From NCBI GenBank assembly GCA_949280095.1, contig CASDHD010000023.1, forward strand, positions 1-13,882: a stretch of 13,882 nt of DNA, written 5' to 3'. The number at the start of each line of letters is the position of its first letter. Position 1 is the stretch's first letter. Below the pieces are notes generated by a model. It did not search any database and had not been told where the DNA came from. It saw nothing but the letters and a program-made list of their open reading frames with translations. The translations under genes were made by a program, and so were the position numbers. This stretch comes from an uncultured Bacilli bacterium (lineage in GTDB: Bacteria; Bacillota_I; Bacilli_A; RF39; UBA660). Shown here one piece after another: positions 6,667 through 13,135 of the stretch.

Positions 6667-7279
6667 AATTATTGCGTATTTAGATGAATTGTTTCCTGAT
6701 GCTCGTTGTGAACTTGTCTATCACAAGGATTATGAATTATTAATTGCAACAGTTTTAAGTGCTCAATGTACAGATAAAAGAGTTAATATAGTAACAAAAG
6801 AACTTTTTTCAAAATATGATATTTTTGCTTTAGCTGAACTTTCCCCTAAAGAAATAGAGAAAATAATTAGACCTGTTGGTACTTATACAAGAAAGGCTAT
6901 GTATATTAAAACGATTGCAGAGAGTTTAGTATGTGATTATAATGGTGTTGTTCCTAATGATCGAAAATATTTGGAAAGTTTACCAGGGGTAGGGCGAAAA
7001 ACTTGTAATGTGGTTTTATCCAACATTTATGATGTTCCAGCAATTGCTGTAGATACACATGTAGAACGTGTTTCGAAACGTCTTGGACTTGCTAAGGATA
7101 AAGATAATGTTAGTGTTGTAGAGAAGAAGTTACAAAAGTTTTTCCCAAAAGAAAAATGGTGCCGTTTGCATCATCAAATGGTGTTATTTGGAAGATATCA
7201 ATGTAAAAGTGTTTCTCCAATTTGTGAGAATTGTAAATTCCAACAAGATTGTAAGTATTTTAAGAAAAAGAGAAAATAA
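6656..7279 (+). CDS. nth: Endonuclease III, base-excision-repair DNA glycosylase/AP lyase
   Basis: 207 residues, close to E. coli Nth (211). The helix-hairpin-helix with the catalytic lysine is LPGVGRKT (109-116, K115), followed by the catalytic aspartate in VDTHV (D133). The C-terminal [4Fe-4S] ligands are C183-X6-C190-X2-C193-X5-C199, the exact Nth spacing. It removes oxidised pyrimidines and nicks the AP site. ATG 6656 is chosen (MKDKIIAYLDELFPDA), overlapping the dnaD end by 11 bp; the ATG at 6650 is an equally possible start with GGTTGG just before it. Transcription ends at the hairpin immediately after the stop codon. Confidence 0.96.
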   Translation: MKDKIIAYLDELFPDARCELVYHKDYELLIATVLSAQCTDKRVNIVTKELFSKYDIFALAELSPKEIEKIIRPVGTYTRKAMYIKTIAESLVCDYNGVVPNDRKYLESLPGVGRKTCNVVLSNIYDVPAIAVDTHVERVSKRLGLAKDKDNVSVVEKKLQKFFPKEKWCRLHHQMVLFGRYQCKSVSPICENCKFQQDCKYFKKKRK

Positions 7280-7315
7280 AAAAAATTGATAATGTTTTGT
7301 GATTATCAATTTTTT
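7280..7315. terminator. Bidirectional terminator between nth and ponA
   Basis: Arms 7280-7293 and 7302-7315 (AAAAAATTGATAAT and its complement) form a perfect 14-bp stem with an 8-nt loop and T tracts on both strands. It begins at the base after the nth stop and overlaps the ponA stop codon (7314-7316), so the two convergent operons share it. Confidence 0.85.
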
Positions 7316-9926
7316 AGTTGTTTGTATTTGTTTGATTATTATCATTTGTATCTGGTTCTTGAGTGTTATCAGGATTATCATCTGGTGTAGTAGGATCTGT
7401 TGGAACAGTAGGTGTATTTGTACCTCCTAAATTGGCTGTGATAGTAAGGCCATCACTCATATTGGCTTTTAATATGCTATATGCAGATTTGATAACAAAT
7501 TTATAGTTTTGGGCTGCAGTTCCACTGTAGGTATAACTTGTTTGTGTTGTAAATCCTAAATTTGTTAAAGAACCATCGGTATTTTGTAAATAAACTTGGT
7601 AGCCTAGAACACCAACATAACTATCGTTGTAAGCAATTCTTTCATTGTAATATTTTTCAGGAGCTATAGAGTAGTATTCATTAAAGTAGGCTTGTAATTT
7701 ATTTTTATCAATCGCTTCTGGTGTTTCAATAGGGTTCCATGTTAGGGTAATAAATCCACCATTGACTAAGGAGTTTCCGTTTGTTGGAGATTTCAATTTA
7801 GAAAATCTTGTTGATGTTGTTGTTGGTTCGGTTCCTTGTTTAAATAATCCTGTCACTTTTAATCCTTCAGGTGTATATTCGCTTGGTAGTTGTAATGGGA
7901 AAGTACCAAATTCTACAGTTGTTTCTACTACACTACTAGGACGACTGAAACGTGCATTTTTCTTAAATATTCGATTGGCAAGTTGAGGCATCATTGCTCT
8001 TCTTATTGTTCCACCAGTAGTACTTGTTAAGTGTCCTTCTTTTAAGTTATCATAACCAGTCCATAGTGAAATAGAATAATCAGTAGTGTAAGCATTTACC
8101 CAATGGTCTGGAGTAGTACTTGTTGTGATTTTTAGGGATTTTGCTTCTGCTTCACTAATGGTTGTTGTTCCAGTTTTTACTGCAACATCTGTTCCAGATA
8201 CACTAATATTACCACCATTTGTGTTTTCACATAAAATATTTGTAATCATATAGGCAGTTTCTTCGCTCATAATACGCGTCTTTGTATATTTATAGTTGTA
8301 TTCTTCTTCGTTTTCTAAATATATAATTTTGGTGAAAGAGTAAGGTTCAATGTAATATCCTCCTCGACCAAAAGCAGCATAAGCAGCACTCATTTCTAGA
8401 GGGCTAATACCTTTCCAACCACCAATTGATTTTGATTCAAATAGTTCACAATTTACCGCATTCCCATTCTTATCATATTCACAAAGATCAATTCCTAAGC
8501 TTTTAGCAAATTCTGTTTTTTGTTCAATTGTTGTTTGCTGGAATGCTTGTAGGGCTGGAATATTACGAGAATCTTTTAATGCTTCTTTTAGAGTTTGTAA
8601 TCCTTTATATTTGCCATCATAGTTTCTTATAGAACCACCTGTTGTGTATGTATATGGTTCATCAATAAAAGTTGTAACAGTAGAAGCATTATTGTATTCA
8701 ATTAAAGGACCATAATCAAGAATAATTTTTGCTGTTGAACCAGGTTGTCTACGAGCTAATGCACGATTGGTACTACGGTATACGTAATTTCTACCTGGAC
8801 CAAGAGCTACGATAGAACCATCAACAGTAGAGGTAACAGCAATACCATTTTGAATTTTATCGTCCCTAAATTTATAAAGTTCACCATTTTCAAGCTGAGT
8901 AACAACATCTTGTACGCTTCTATCTAGAGTAGTATAAATAGCCATAGGTACTTGACGAGGATCATCGCCAGTTTTATCAATAACTTCATCGACAACATAA
9001 TCGATAAATGCTTGAATTCCTTTATCATCGGCTTGTTGCTCAGAAGAAGTCTCTTTGATTAAGGATTCGATTGGAATATCAATCGCGGCTTGTGCTTCTT
9101 CTTCCGTAATATATCCATGTCTTACCATAAGTTTTAAAACAGTTGTTTGTCTTTTTTTTGCGTTTTCGGGGAAGAGAAGAGGGCTATGAGCATAAGGGTT
9201 TTGGAACATTCCCACTAATAAAGATGCTTCTGGTAAAGATAAATCACGAACAGATTTTCCAAAAAAAGCTTGGCTTCCTTGTTCTACACCATTAATGTCA
9301 GCATAGTTATTGGTTCTACCAGAACCTAGCCATTGTGAATTTACATAAAATTCAATAATTTCTTCTTTGGTATACGATTTTTCAATTTTAAAGATGGCCA
9401 TATAGATATCGGTAAATTTACGGATAATTCCTTTGATTCCTTTTGTTTCCTTTGCACTATATGTATTTTTTGCTACTTGCATGGTTAAGGTAGAAGCACC
9501 ACCAGCATCACGACCTAAAGCTTGTTCTACACTTGCTTTTAAAAATCTTGCAGCATCAAATCCATTATGTTGAAAAAATCTAGAGTCTTCGGTTGCTACT
9601 AGTGCATCAATTAGAACTTGTGGCAAATCGTCATAAGTTATCAAAACTCGGTTTTCTGTTCCAATACGTGTCATTTCATTTCCGTTTCGGTCATACAAAA
9701 CACTTGCTTCTTTACTGTATAATCTATTTGTTGTAAAAGCAGGTGCAGAAATAACGATATAACCTGCAAAAGCAATTACAAGTAATGCAGCTCCGATGCC
9801 TAGAACCATAAATATGGATAAAATCCAACTTTTACTATGTTTTTTTCTTTTTTCTTTCTTATTTTTTATTTTCTCTTTTGTTTCCTTTGCAATTTTACTT
9901 ACTTTTTTTAACTTCAATTTTTTCAC
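7314..9926 (-). CDS. ponA: Class A penicillin-binding protein (PBP1A type), bifunctional glycosyltransferase/transpeptidase
   Basis: Polymerises and cross-links peptidoglycan outside the membrane. A Lys/Arg-rich cytoplasmic tail (1-34) precedes one transmembrane anchor (~35-58). The GT51 domain shows E113-D-S-R-F-F with the catalytic Glu, TLTMQVAKN (146-154) and FYVNSQWLGSG. The transpeptidase domain has S397-TAK400 (active serine), S453-R-N455 and K584-T-G586. A fibronectin-III-like region follows at ~720-840, then an Asp/Asn/Thr/Pro-rich tail, together giving 870 residues. Start is GTG 9924-9926, with AAGGAGG (9934-9940) 7 nt upstream inside recU. Its start overlaps the recU stop (GTGA), the conserved recU-ponA operon of Bacilli. 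Two cysteines (482, 493) in the transpeptidase domain could form an extracellular disulfide. Confidence 0.96.
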   Translation of the reverse strand: MKKLKLKKVSKIAKETKEKIKNKKEKRKKHSKSWILSIFMVLGIGAALLVIAFAGYIVISAPAFTTNRLYSKEASVLYDRNGNEMTRIGTENRVLITYDDLPQVLIDALVATEDSRFFQHNGFDAARFLKASVEQALGRDAGGASTLTMQVAKNTYSAKETKGIKGIIRKFTDIYMAIFKIEKSYTKEEIIEFYVNSQWLGSGRTNNYADINGVEQGSQAFFGKSVRDLSLPEASLLVGMFQNPYAHSPLLFPENAKKRQTTVLKLMVRHGYITEEEAQAAIDIPIESLIKETSSEQQADDKGIQAFIDYVVDEVIDKTGDDPRQVPMAIYTTLDRSVQDVVTQLENGELYKFRDDKIQNGIAVTSTVDGSIVALGPGRNYVYRSTNRALARRQPGSTAKIILDYGPLIEYNNASTVTTFIDEPYTYTTGGSIRNYDGKYKGLQTLKEALKDSRNIPALQAFQQTTIEQKTEFAKSLGIDLCEYDKNGNAVNCELFESKSIGGWKGISPLEMSAAYAAFGRGGYYIEPYSFTKIIYLENEEEYNYKYTKTRIMSEETAYMITNILCENTNGGNISVSGTDVAVKTGTTTISEAEAKSLKITTSTTPDHWVNAYTTDYSISLWTGYDNLKEGHLTSTTGGTIRRAMMPQLANRIFKKNARFSRPSSVVETTVEFGTFPLQLPSEYTPEGLKVTGLFKQGTEPTTTSTRFSKLKSPTNGNSLVNGGFITLTWNPIETPEAIDKNKLQAYFNEYYSIAPEKYYNERIAYNDSYVGVLGYQVYLQNTDGSLTNLGFTTQTSYTYSGTAAQNYKFVIKSAYSILKANMSDGLTITANLGGTNTPTVPTDPTTPDDNPDNTQEPDTNDNNQTNTNN

Positions 9927-10489
9927 TCTGTTTCCTCCTTAAAATAGATTTCATCTACTATCTTTAAATAATCTAAAGTGGGACGATAACTATATTTAAT
10001 CATATATCCATTTTCTTTAATAAATTCATAAGGAATACTTTTTCGCTCATGGTTTTCTATGTATGCCAGAAAATCATCCCCTTTAAGTAGATAGACAATT
10101 TCATTCATTTTAATGACTAAAAAAACAATTCCGTTATGTCTCAACACACTTTTGACATGGTTAATTTGATGGGGATGAATATTAGCTAAAGGAAAGGAAG
10201 TTCTGTTTTGTGTTACTTTTGCTTCATATTCAATATATTTTCCTCGATAAAGCCCATTGTAATCAAGTGTAGAAGGTTCTTTGAAAAAACCTCTTTCAAT
10301 GATTTTTCCTTTAGGTGAGTAACTCACATCTGTAACACCAATAGGGGTGGGTTTTTTATAAATAAGAGCTTTGTCCATTTCGCGGTAGTATTCATTGCTC
10401 TCATTTAATTCACTTTCTAAATCCATTCCACGATTTTTGTGCGTCAGGGGGTTTATATATATTTTTTTTAAGTTGTTAGGATACTTCAT
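9923..10489 (-). CDS. recU: Holliday junction resolvase RecU
   Basis: 188 residues from ATG 10489. It matches Bacillus RecU closely: NRGMDLESELNESNEYY (19-35), KKPTPIGV, EPSTLDYNGLYRGKYIEYEAK (71-91) with the PD-(D/E)XK residues D76, E89 and K91, then TSFPLANIHPHQINH. It cleaves four-way junctions in recombination and chromosome segregation. The in-frame TTG at 10516 is rejected: it lies upstream of the -10 box, while AGGTGG sits 7 nt before the ATG. It is followed without a gap by ponA, linking recombination/segregation with cell-wall synthesis in one operon, as in other Bacilli. Confidence 0.95.
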   Translation of the reverse strand: MKYPNNLKKIYINPLTHKNRGMDLESELNESNEYYREMDKALIYKKPTPIGVTDVSYSPKGKIIERGFFKEPSTLDYNGLYRGKYIEYEAKVTQNRTSFPLANIHPHQINHVKSVLRHNGIVFLVIKMNEIVYLLKGDDFLAYIENHERKSIPYEFIKENGYMIKYSYRPTLDYLKIVDEIYFKEETE

Positions 10490-10507
10490 GTTTAACCACC
10501 TATATGT

Positions 10508-10513
10508 ATTATA
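10508..10513 (-). promoter_or_regulatory. -10 box of the recU-ponA promoter
   Basis: TATAAT on the minus strand, preceded by TTG, implies a start near 10501 and a leader of only ~12 nt before the recU SD. The -35 is weak (TAGTAA at 10531-10536, 17-nt spacing). A perfect inverted repeat TATAGA-TAT-TCTATA (10535-10549) touches the -35 and could be an operator. Confidence 0.5.
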
Positions 10514-10584
10514 CAATATTTCTCTTTATTTTACTATAGATATTCTATAAGGAAAAATAACTTTACAAAAAGTAATGAATTGTT

Positions 10585-10609
10585 AGAAGTTTTGTCTTGT
10601 TTTGTCGAA
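10585..10609 (+). repeat. Upstream copy of a 25-bp direct repeat flanking the rpn gene
   Basis: Matches 11647-11671 at 24 of 25 positions; the one difference is T/G in the middle of the unit (TGTCTTG here, TGGCTTG there). It ends in TTTTGTCGAA, which includes the TGTCGAA core of a Spo0A box. The copies lie ~1.06 kb apart, on each side of the Rpn-family gene. Confidence 0.75.
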
Positions 10610-10613
10610 TCTC

Positions 10614-10641
10614 TTGTAAAAAAGAGCAAACTCTTTAAAAT
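10614..10641 (+). promoter_or_regulatory. Possible promoter of the rpn gene
   Basis: TTGTAA (10614-10619), a 16-nt spacer and TAAAAT (10636-10641) give a moderate match. The spacer holds the inverted repeat AAAGAG-CAAA-CTCTTT (10621-10636), which may be an operator or a short RNA hairpin. Confidence 0.35.
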
Positions 10642-10674
10642 AGAAAACCATGTTTTTGAAAGAGAGAAGAGAAA

Positions 10675-11625
10675 ATGACAACAAAAAATAAAATTTTTTT
10701 AGATGATGTGGTTGTGCCAAAATTATTAAAAGCAGAGGAATGTAGAGAGTATCTAGTAAGTATTATTGCAGCGGTACTTAAAATCGATAAAGAATACATA
10801 ATGGATAATCTAAGACTTATAGATACCAAAATAAATGAAAATATCCACAATAAAGATCAAGAGGTCGATGTGATATTTGAAAATGACGCTATGATGGTGA
10901 ATATAGAGATAAATACTAGAAATACAAAACAAAGTCGAATAAAAAATCAAGTTTACATAGCACATTTAATCATTAGACAGACGTTTCCAGGAGAAGTTTA
11001 TCATATAAAACCAGTAATACAAATCAATGTCGATGGATTTGATTTGTATAATAAAAATGAGTTTATTTATCGTAGTGTTATGATGGAAGAAAAATACCAT
11101 TTAAAAAGAATGGATAGTTATATTGAAATCTATGACATAAATCTAGATTTTCTATCCAAAATTGATTATAATCATATCAAGGAATTAAGTGAAAAAGATT
11201 TGAAATGGTTGTTATATATCTTTGTATGTCAAGACGAAAGATGTATAACAAACCTTTATAGCGAGAATGGGATGATGAAAAAGGTGGAAAAGAAAATGGA
11301 AGACTTTATGAAGGAATTTGATCGATTATTGTATTATAATCATGCAAAGTTTAGAGAGGCAGAATTAGAAGAGATAAGAGAAGAAAAAAGAGAAAAAATA
11401 AGAAAAGAAGCAAGAGAAGAAGGATTAAATGAAGGACGAAAAGAAGGATTAAAAGAAGGAATAGAACAGGGTATAGAGCAAGGAATAGAACAAGGAATAG
11501 AACAAGGTTCTAGACAAACTAGAATTGAAATGGCAAAGAAAATGCTTGCAAAGGGAAAAGTTTTAGAGGAAATTCAAGAATTTACACAATTGTCATTAAA
11601 AGAAATTGAAGAGTTAAAAGAGTAA
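10675..11625 (+). CDS. Rpn family PD-(D/E)XK nuclease / putative transposase
   Basis: 316 residues. The N-terminus (FLDDVVVPKLLKAEECREYLVSII) and the core EVDVIFENDAMMVNIEIN place it in the Rpn/PDDEXK_2 group. Likely metal ligands are D65 and E78, with N80 where many members have Gln (ExQ). Residues 85-110 (KQSRIKNQVYIAHLII) are the typical following helix. The C-terminus is a long charged helix (~205-275) with EG-rich spacing and four GIEQ units (11458-11505), a known length-variable feature of this family. E. coli Rpn proteins act as nucleases that stimulate RecA-independent recombination; mobility of this gene is not shown. It is divergent from recU, with a weak purine-rich SD, and flanked by near-identical direct repeats and its own terminator. 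Confidence 0.9.
   Translation: MTTKNKIFLDDVVVPKLLKAEECREYLVSIIAAVLKIDKEYIMDNLRLIDTKINENIHNKDQEVDVIFENDAMMVNIEINTRNTKQSRIKNQVYIAHLIIRQTFPGEVYHIKPVIQINVDGFDLYNKNEFIYRSVMMEEKYHLKRMDSYIEIYDINLDFLSKIDYNHIKELSEKDLKWLLYIFVCQDERCITNLYSENGMMKKVEKKMEDFMKEFDRLLYYNHAKFREAELEEIREEKREKIRKEAREEGLNEGRKEGLKEGIEQGIEQGIEQGIEQGSRQTRIEMAKKMLAKGKVLEEIQEFTQLSLKEIEELKE
11458..11505 (+). repeat. 12-bp tandem repeat coding (GIEQ)x4
   Basis: Four consecutive 12-base units of the form GGA/T-ATA-GAA/G-CAA/G, the last two identical. Being in multiples of three, expansion or contraction changes coil length without breaking the frame. Confidence 0.85.
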
Positions 11626-11644
11626 GCGACTCAAATAGTTCTGC

Positions 11645-11684
11645 AAAGAAGTTTTGGCTTGTTTTGTCGAACTTCTTTTTTCTT
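11645..11684 (+). terminator. Intrinsic terminator of the rpn gene
   Basis: AAAGAAGTT (11645-11653) and AACTTCTTT (11670-11678) form a perfect 9-bp stem with a 16-nt loop, followed by a T-rich run. Most of the 25-bp repeat copy (11647-11671) lies within this hairpin. Confidence 0.75.
11647..11671 (+). repeat. Downstream copy of the 25-bp direct repeat
   Basis: Same unit as 10585-10609 with one mismatch. It begins 21 bases after the rpn stop codon and is embedded in the terminator hairpin, whereas the upstream copy does not form this stem. Confidence 0.75.
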
Positions 11685-11695
11685 TTTTGTATCTT

Positions 11696-11712
11696 TAGTA
11701 AACTGTTTACTA
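11696..11712. promoter_or_regulatory. Perfect 17-bp inverted repeat upstream of a small ORF
   Basis: TAGTAAAC-T-GTTTACTA, a perfect 8+1+8 palindrome ending at the first base of the small-ORF SD. It looks like an operator, or a hairpin that could hide that SD. No promoter can be assigned next to it. Confidence 0.35.
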
Positions 11713-11722
11713 GGTGATCTAT

Positions 11723-11848
11723 ATGTTTCGAATTGAAGTATTTTTACAAGAAATGTTGGAAAAAGTACAAAAAGCAGAAATGCTACTGGATAATGAATCG
11801 GTAAGAAGCGTAAAAACGAAAGTAAAGGATTCACATATAATAAAGTAA
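11723..11848 (+). CDS. Candidate small protein of 41 residues
   Basis: ATG 11723 follows AGGTGA (11712-11717) at 5 nt. The frame encodes MFRIEVFLQEMLEKVQKAEM... and stops at 11846-11848. The product is a Glu/Lys-rich amphipathic helix with a basic C-terminus and no membrane segment. Codons resemble neighbouring genes. It fills most of the gap between the rpn terminator and the gpsB promoter. It could be a real small protein or the remnant of a longer gene. No family recognised. Confidence 0.4.
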   Translation: MFRIEVFLQEMLEKVQKAEMLLDNESVRSVKTKVKDSHIIK

Positions 11849-11881
11849 ACCACTTTCTTTTTCTGGACAATTGTTTGTCAC

Positions 11882-11910
11882 TTGACAATAAATAGGCCAT
11901 TTTATATAAT
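11882..11910 (+). promoter_or_regulatory. Perfect SigA promoter of gpsB (and probably rnpB)
   Basis: TTGACA (11882-11887), 17-nt spacer, TATAAT (11905-11910): full consensus in both hexamers at ideal spacing. The -35 lies inside TTGTCA-CT-TGACAA (11875-11888), with further GACAA/TTGT half-sites at 11866-11874, so a repressor or activator site may overlap it. Confidence 0.9.
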
Positions 11911-11933
11911 GAATAGGTAAGAAGGTGGTAAAT

Positions 11934-12278
11934 GTGTATAATAACGATAAAATTATGTTAACAGCGCAAGATATATTTGAGAAAGATTTTAAAATTGACG
12001 CAAGAGGGTATCGCCCTCAAGAAGTTGATAAATTTCTTGATATGATTATTGCTGATTATACAGAATTTAGTGCCATTATTAAAAGACAAGAAAAGGAAAT
12101 TGCATCGTTAACTAGTGATAATGTGAAACTAAAACAAGAATATAGTAAACTACGTAGCCGTTTAGAGGCTGCGGATGAAGAATCCGGTAGCACTCAAAGT
12201 CGTAGTGCTGTGAATAATGTTGACTTATTAAGAAGAATTAGTCAACTTGAAAAAGTAGTGTTTGGAAGAAATGAATAA
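11934..12278 (+). CDS. gpsB: Cell-cycle/division adaptor GpsB
   Basis: 114 residues, DivIVA-like. The N-terminal domain KIMLTAQDIFEKDFKIDARGYRPQEVDKFLDMI gives the PBP-binding groove residues Y26, D32 and D36 (Tyr25, Asp31, Asp35 in B. subtilis). It is followed by a coiled coil (~40-80), a Ser-rich linker and the trimer-forming C-terminus DLLRRISQLEKVVFG. GpsB shuttles class A PBPs between side wall and septum; the candidate partner, PBP1, is encoded in this window. GTG 11934 is the best start (AAGGTGG at 11922-11928, 5 nt away); GTG 11925 overlaps the SD, and the ATG at 11932 is out of frame. The stop codon lies within the predicted 5' end of RNase P RNA. Confidence 0.95.
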   Translation: MYNNDKIMLTAQDIFEKDFKIDARGYRPQEVDKFLDMIIADYTEFSAIIKRQEKEIASLTSDNVKLKQEYSKLRSRLEAADEESGSTQSRSAVNNVDLLRRISQLEKVVFGRNE

Positions 12279-12634
12279 ATCATAGGCAAATGCTGCATGA
12301 TTTACATGTAGAGGAAAGTCCATGCTCACACAGTTCTGTGATTGACTGTAGTGTTCGTGCTTAGGAAAAGAATAACCTAAGGAAAGAGTGATCTTTACGG
12401 CGGAGAAATTACCTTGAATGGTGAAATTATCCATAAAGTGCCAAAGAGACGAGTTGCCTTGGAAACGAGGCAAGTGGAACGTGGTAAACCCCACGAGTGA
12501 GAAACCCAAATTTGGTAGGGGAACCTGCTTCTTTGGAATTAAGAACAAAGAAGGGGACTGAATTATTCGGTAGATAAATATTTGCCACACTATTTATATA
12601 GTGTACAGAACATGGCTTATTTGGTTTATTTATT
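12270..12634 (+). ncRNA. rnpB: RNase P RNA, B type
   Basis: Catalytic RNA of tRNA 5' maturation. Conserved blocks are in order: GAGGAAAGTCC (12312-12322), GTGGAACG, GGTAAACCCC, GAGAAACCCAAATTTGG, GGTAGGGGAACC (the L15 loop that pairs with tRNA CCA, 12514-12525) and ACAGAACATGGCTTA (12605-12619). Helix P1 pairs 12270-12282 with 12622-12634 (13 pairs including G-U). P2 pairs GGCAAAT (12285-12291) with ATTTGCC (12580-12586). P19 is CACTAT-TTAT-ATAGTG. The ends are set from P1 and may be off by a few bases. Placement after gpsB is the Bacillus order. No promoter or terminator of its own is clear. Confidence 0.96.
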
Positions 12635-12658
12635 TTATTTACAAAGGAGTCGATAATC

Positions 12659-13051
12659 TTGAACGAAATTGGTGAACTCTTTAGAGTAACCAGGGAGGAA
12701 GCTGGTGTTTCTATTACTGAAGCCAGTAAAGATTTGGATATTAAAGAGGTTATTTTAGAAAACATCGAAGATGGAAATATTGGATGTTTTAAAGATATTT
12801 TTGTATTAAAGGATTATATATATAATTATTCAAAATATTTAGGGATTGATTCAGATAAAGTCATTGATGATTTTAATGAATATATGTTTGAATATACATC
12901 AAAAATCCCTATTAAAGAAATAGAACATAAAATAGAAAGTGATATGAAAAATGAGAAGAAAGAAATCTCTTCTCCTTATACAAAAGCAAGCAAGAAGTAT
13001 AATAAGAGTTTTTACGTATTTTTATATACTGCTTTTGTTTTACTTTTATGA
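12659..13051 (+). CDS. rodZ: RodZ-like HTH membrane protein, reading frame ends inside its transmembrane helix
   Basis: TTG 12659 follows AAAGGAG (12643-12649) at 9 nt. Residues 1-75 (GELFRVTREEAGVSITEASKDLDIKEVILENIEDGN...) are the HTH_25 domain of RodZ, the cytoplasmic factor that links MreB to the elongation machinery. A charged linker (~85-116) leads to FYVFLYTAFVLLL, only 13 hydrophobic residues, where the frame stops. The membrane helix continues in the -1 frame (13048-13125). The position close before pgsA matches rodZ-pgsA in many Bacilli. With the continuation the protein would still be short (~155 residues), lacking the usual periplasmic domain. Either a one-base frameshift or two overlapping cistrons explains it. 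Confidence 0.8.
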   Translation: MNEIGELFRVTREEAGVSITEASKDLDIKEVILENIEDGNIGCFKDIFVLKDYIYNYSKYLGIDSDKVIDDFNEYMFEYTSKIPIKEIEHKIESDMKNEKKEISSPYTKASKKYNKSFYVFLYTAFVLLL

Positions 13052-13125
13052 TTGTTGTATTTTGGTGTGTAAGACAAATTACTATAAGTCGTGAAACTGC
13101 AACTGTGATTAGTTATGTGAAATAA
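13048..13125 (+). pseudogene. Out-of-frame continuation of the rodZ-like gene (second half of TM helix)
   Basis: ATG 13048 overlaps the preceding TGA (ATGA) and opens 25 codons, MIVVFWCVRQITISRETATV.... The first eight residues complete a ~21-residue membrane helix begun in the other frame. The stop TAA (13123-13125) directly abuts the SD GGAG of the next gene, the normal spacing for an operon junction. Adding one T to the T4 run at 13044-13047 would fuse both frames. It may be a mutation, a sequencing error or a coupled mini-cistron. Confidence 0.5.
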
Positions 13126-13135
13126 GGAGTAGAAA

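Noticed and set aside
7762..7986. Plus-strand 74-codon frame
   Set aside because: Antisense to the C-terminal part of ponA; no supporting start signals.
10635..10850. Minus-strand 71-codon hydrophobic frame
   Set aside because: Shadow of the rpn gene start; hydrophobicity is expected from the antisense of Asn/Lys-rich coding sequence.
11631..11900. Minus-strand 89-codon frame
   Set aside because: It starts in the gpsB promoter without an SD and reads through the rpn terminator; the plus-strand 41-codon frame with an SD explains the region better.
12228..12765. Two overlapping minus-strand frames
   Set aside because: They lie antisense to RNase P RNA, whose conserved structure accounts for the sequence.
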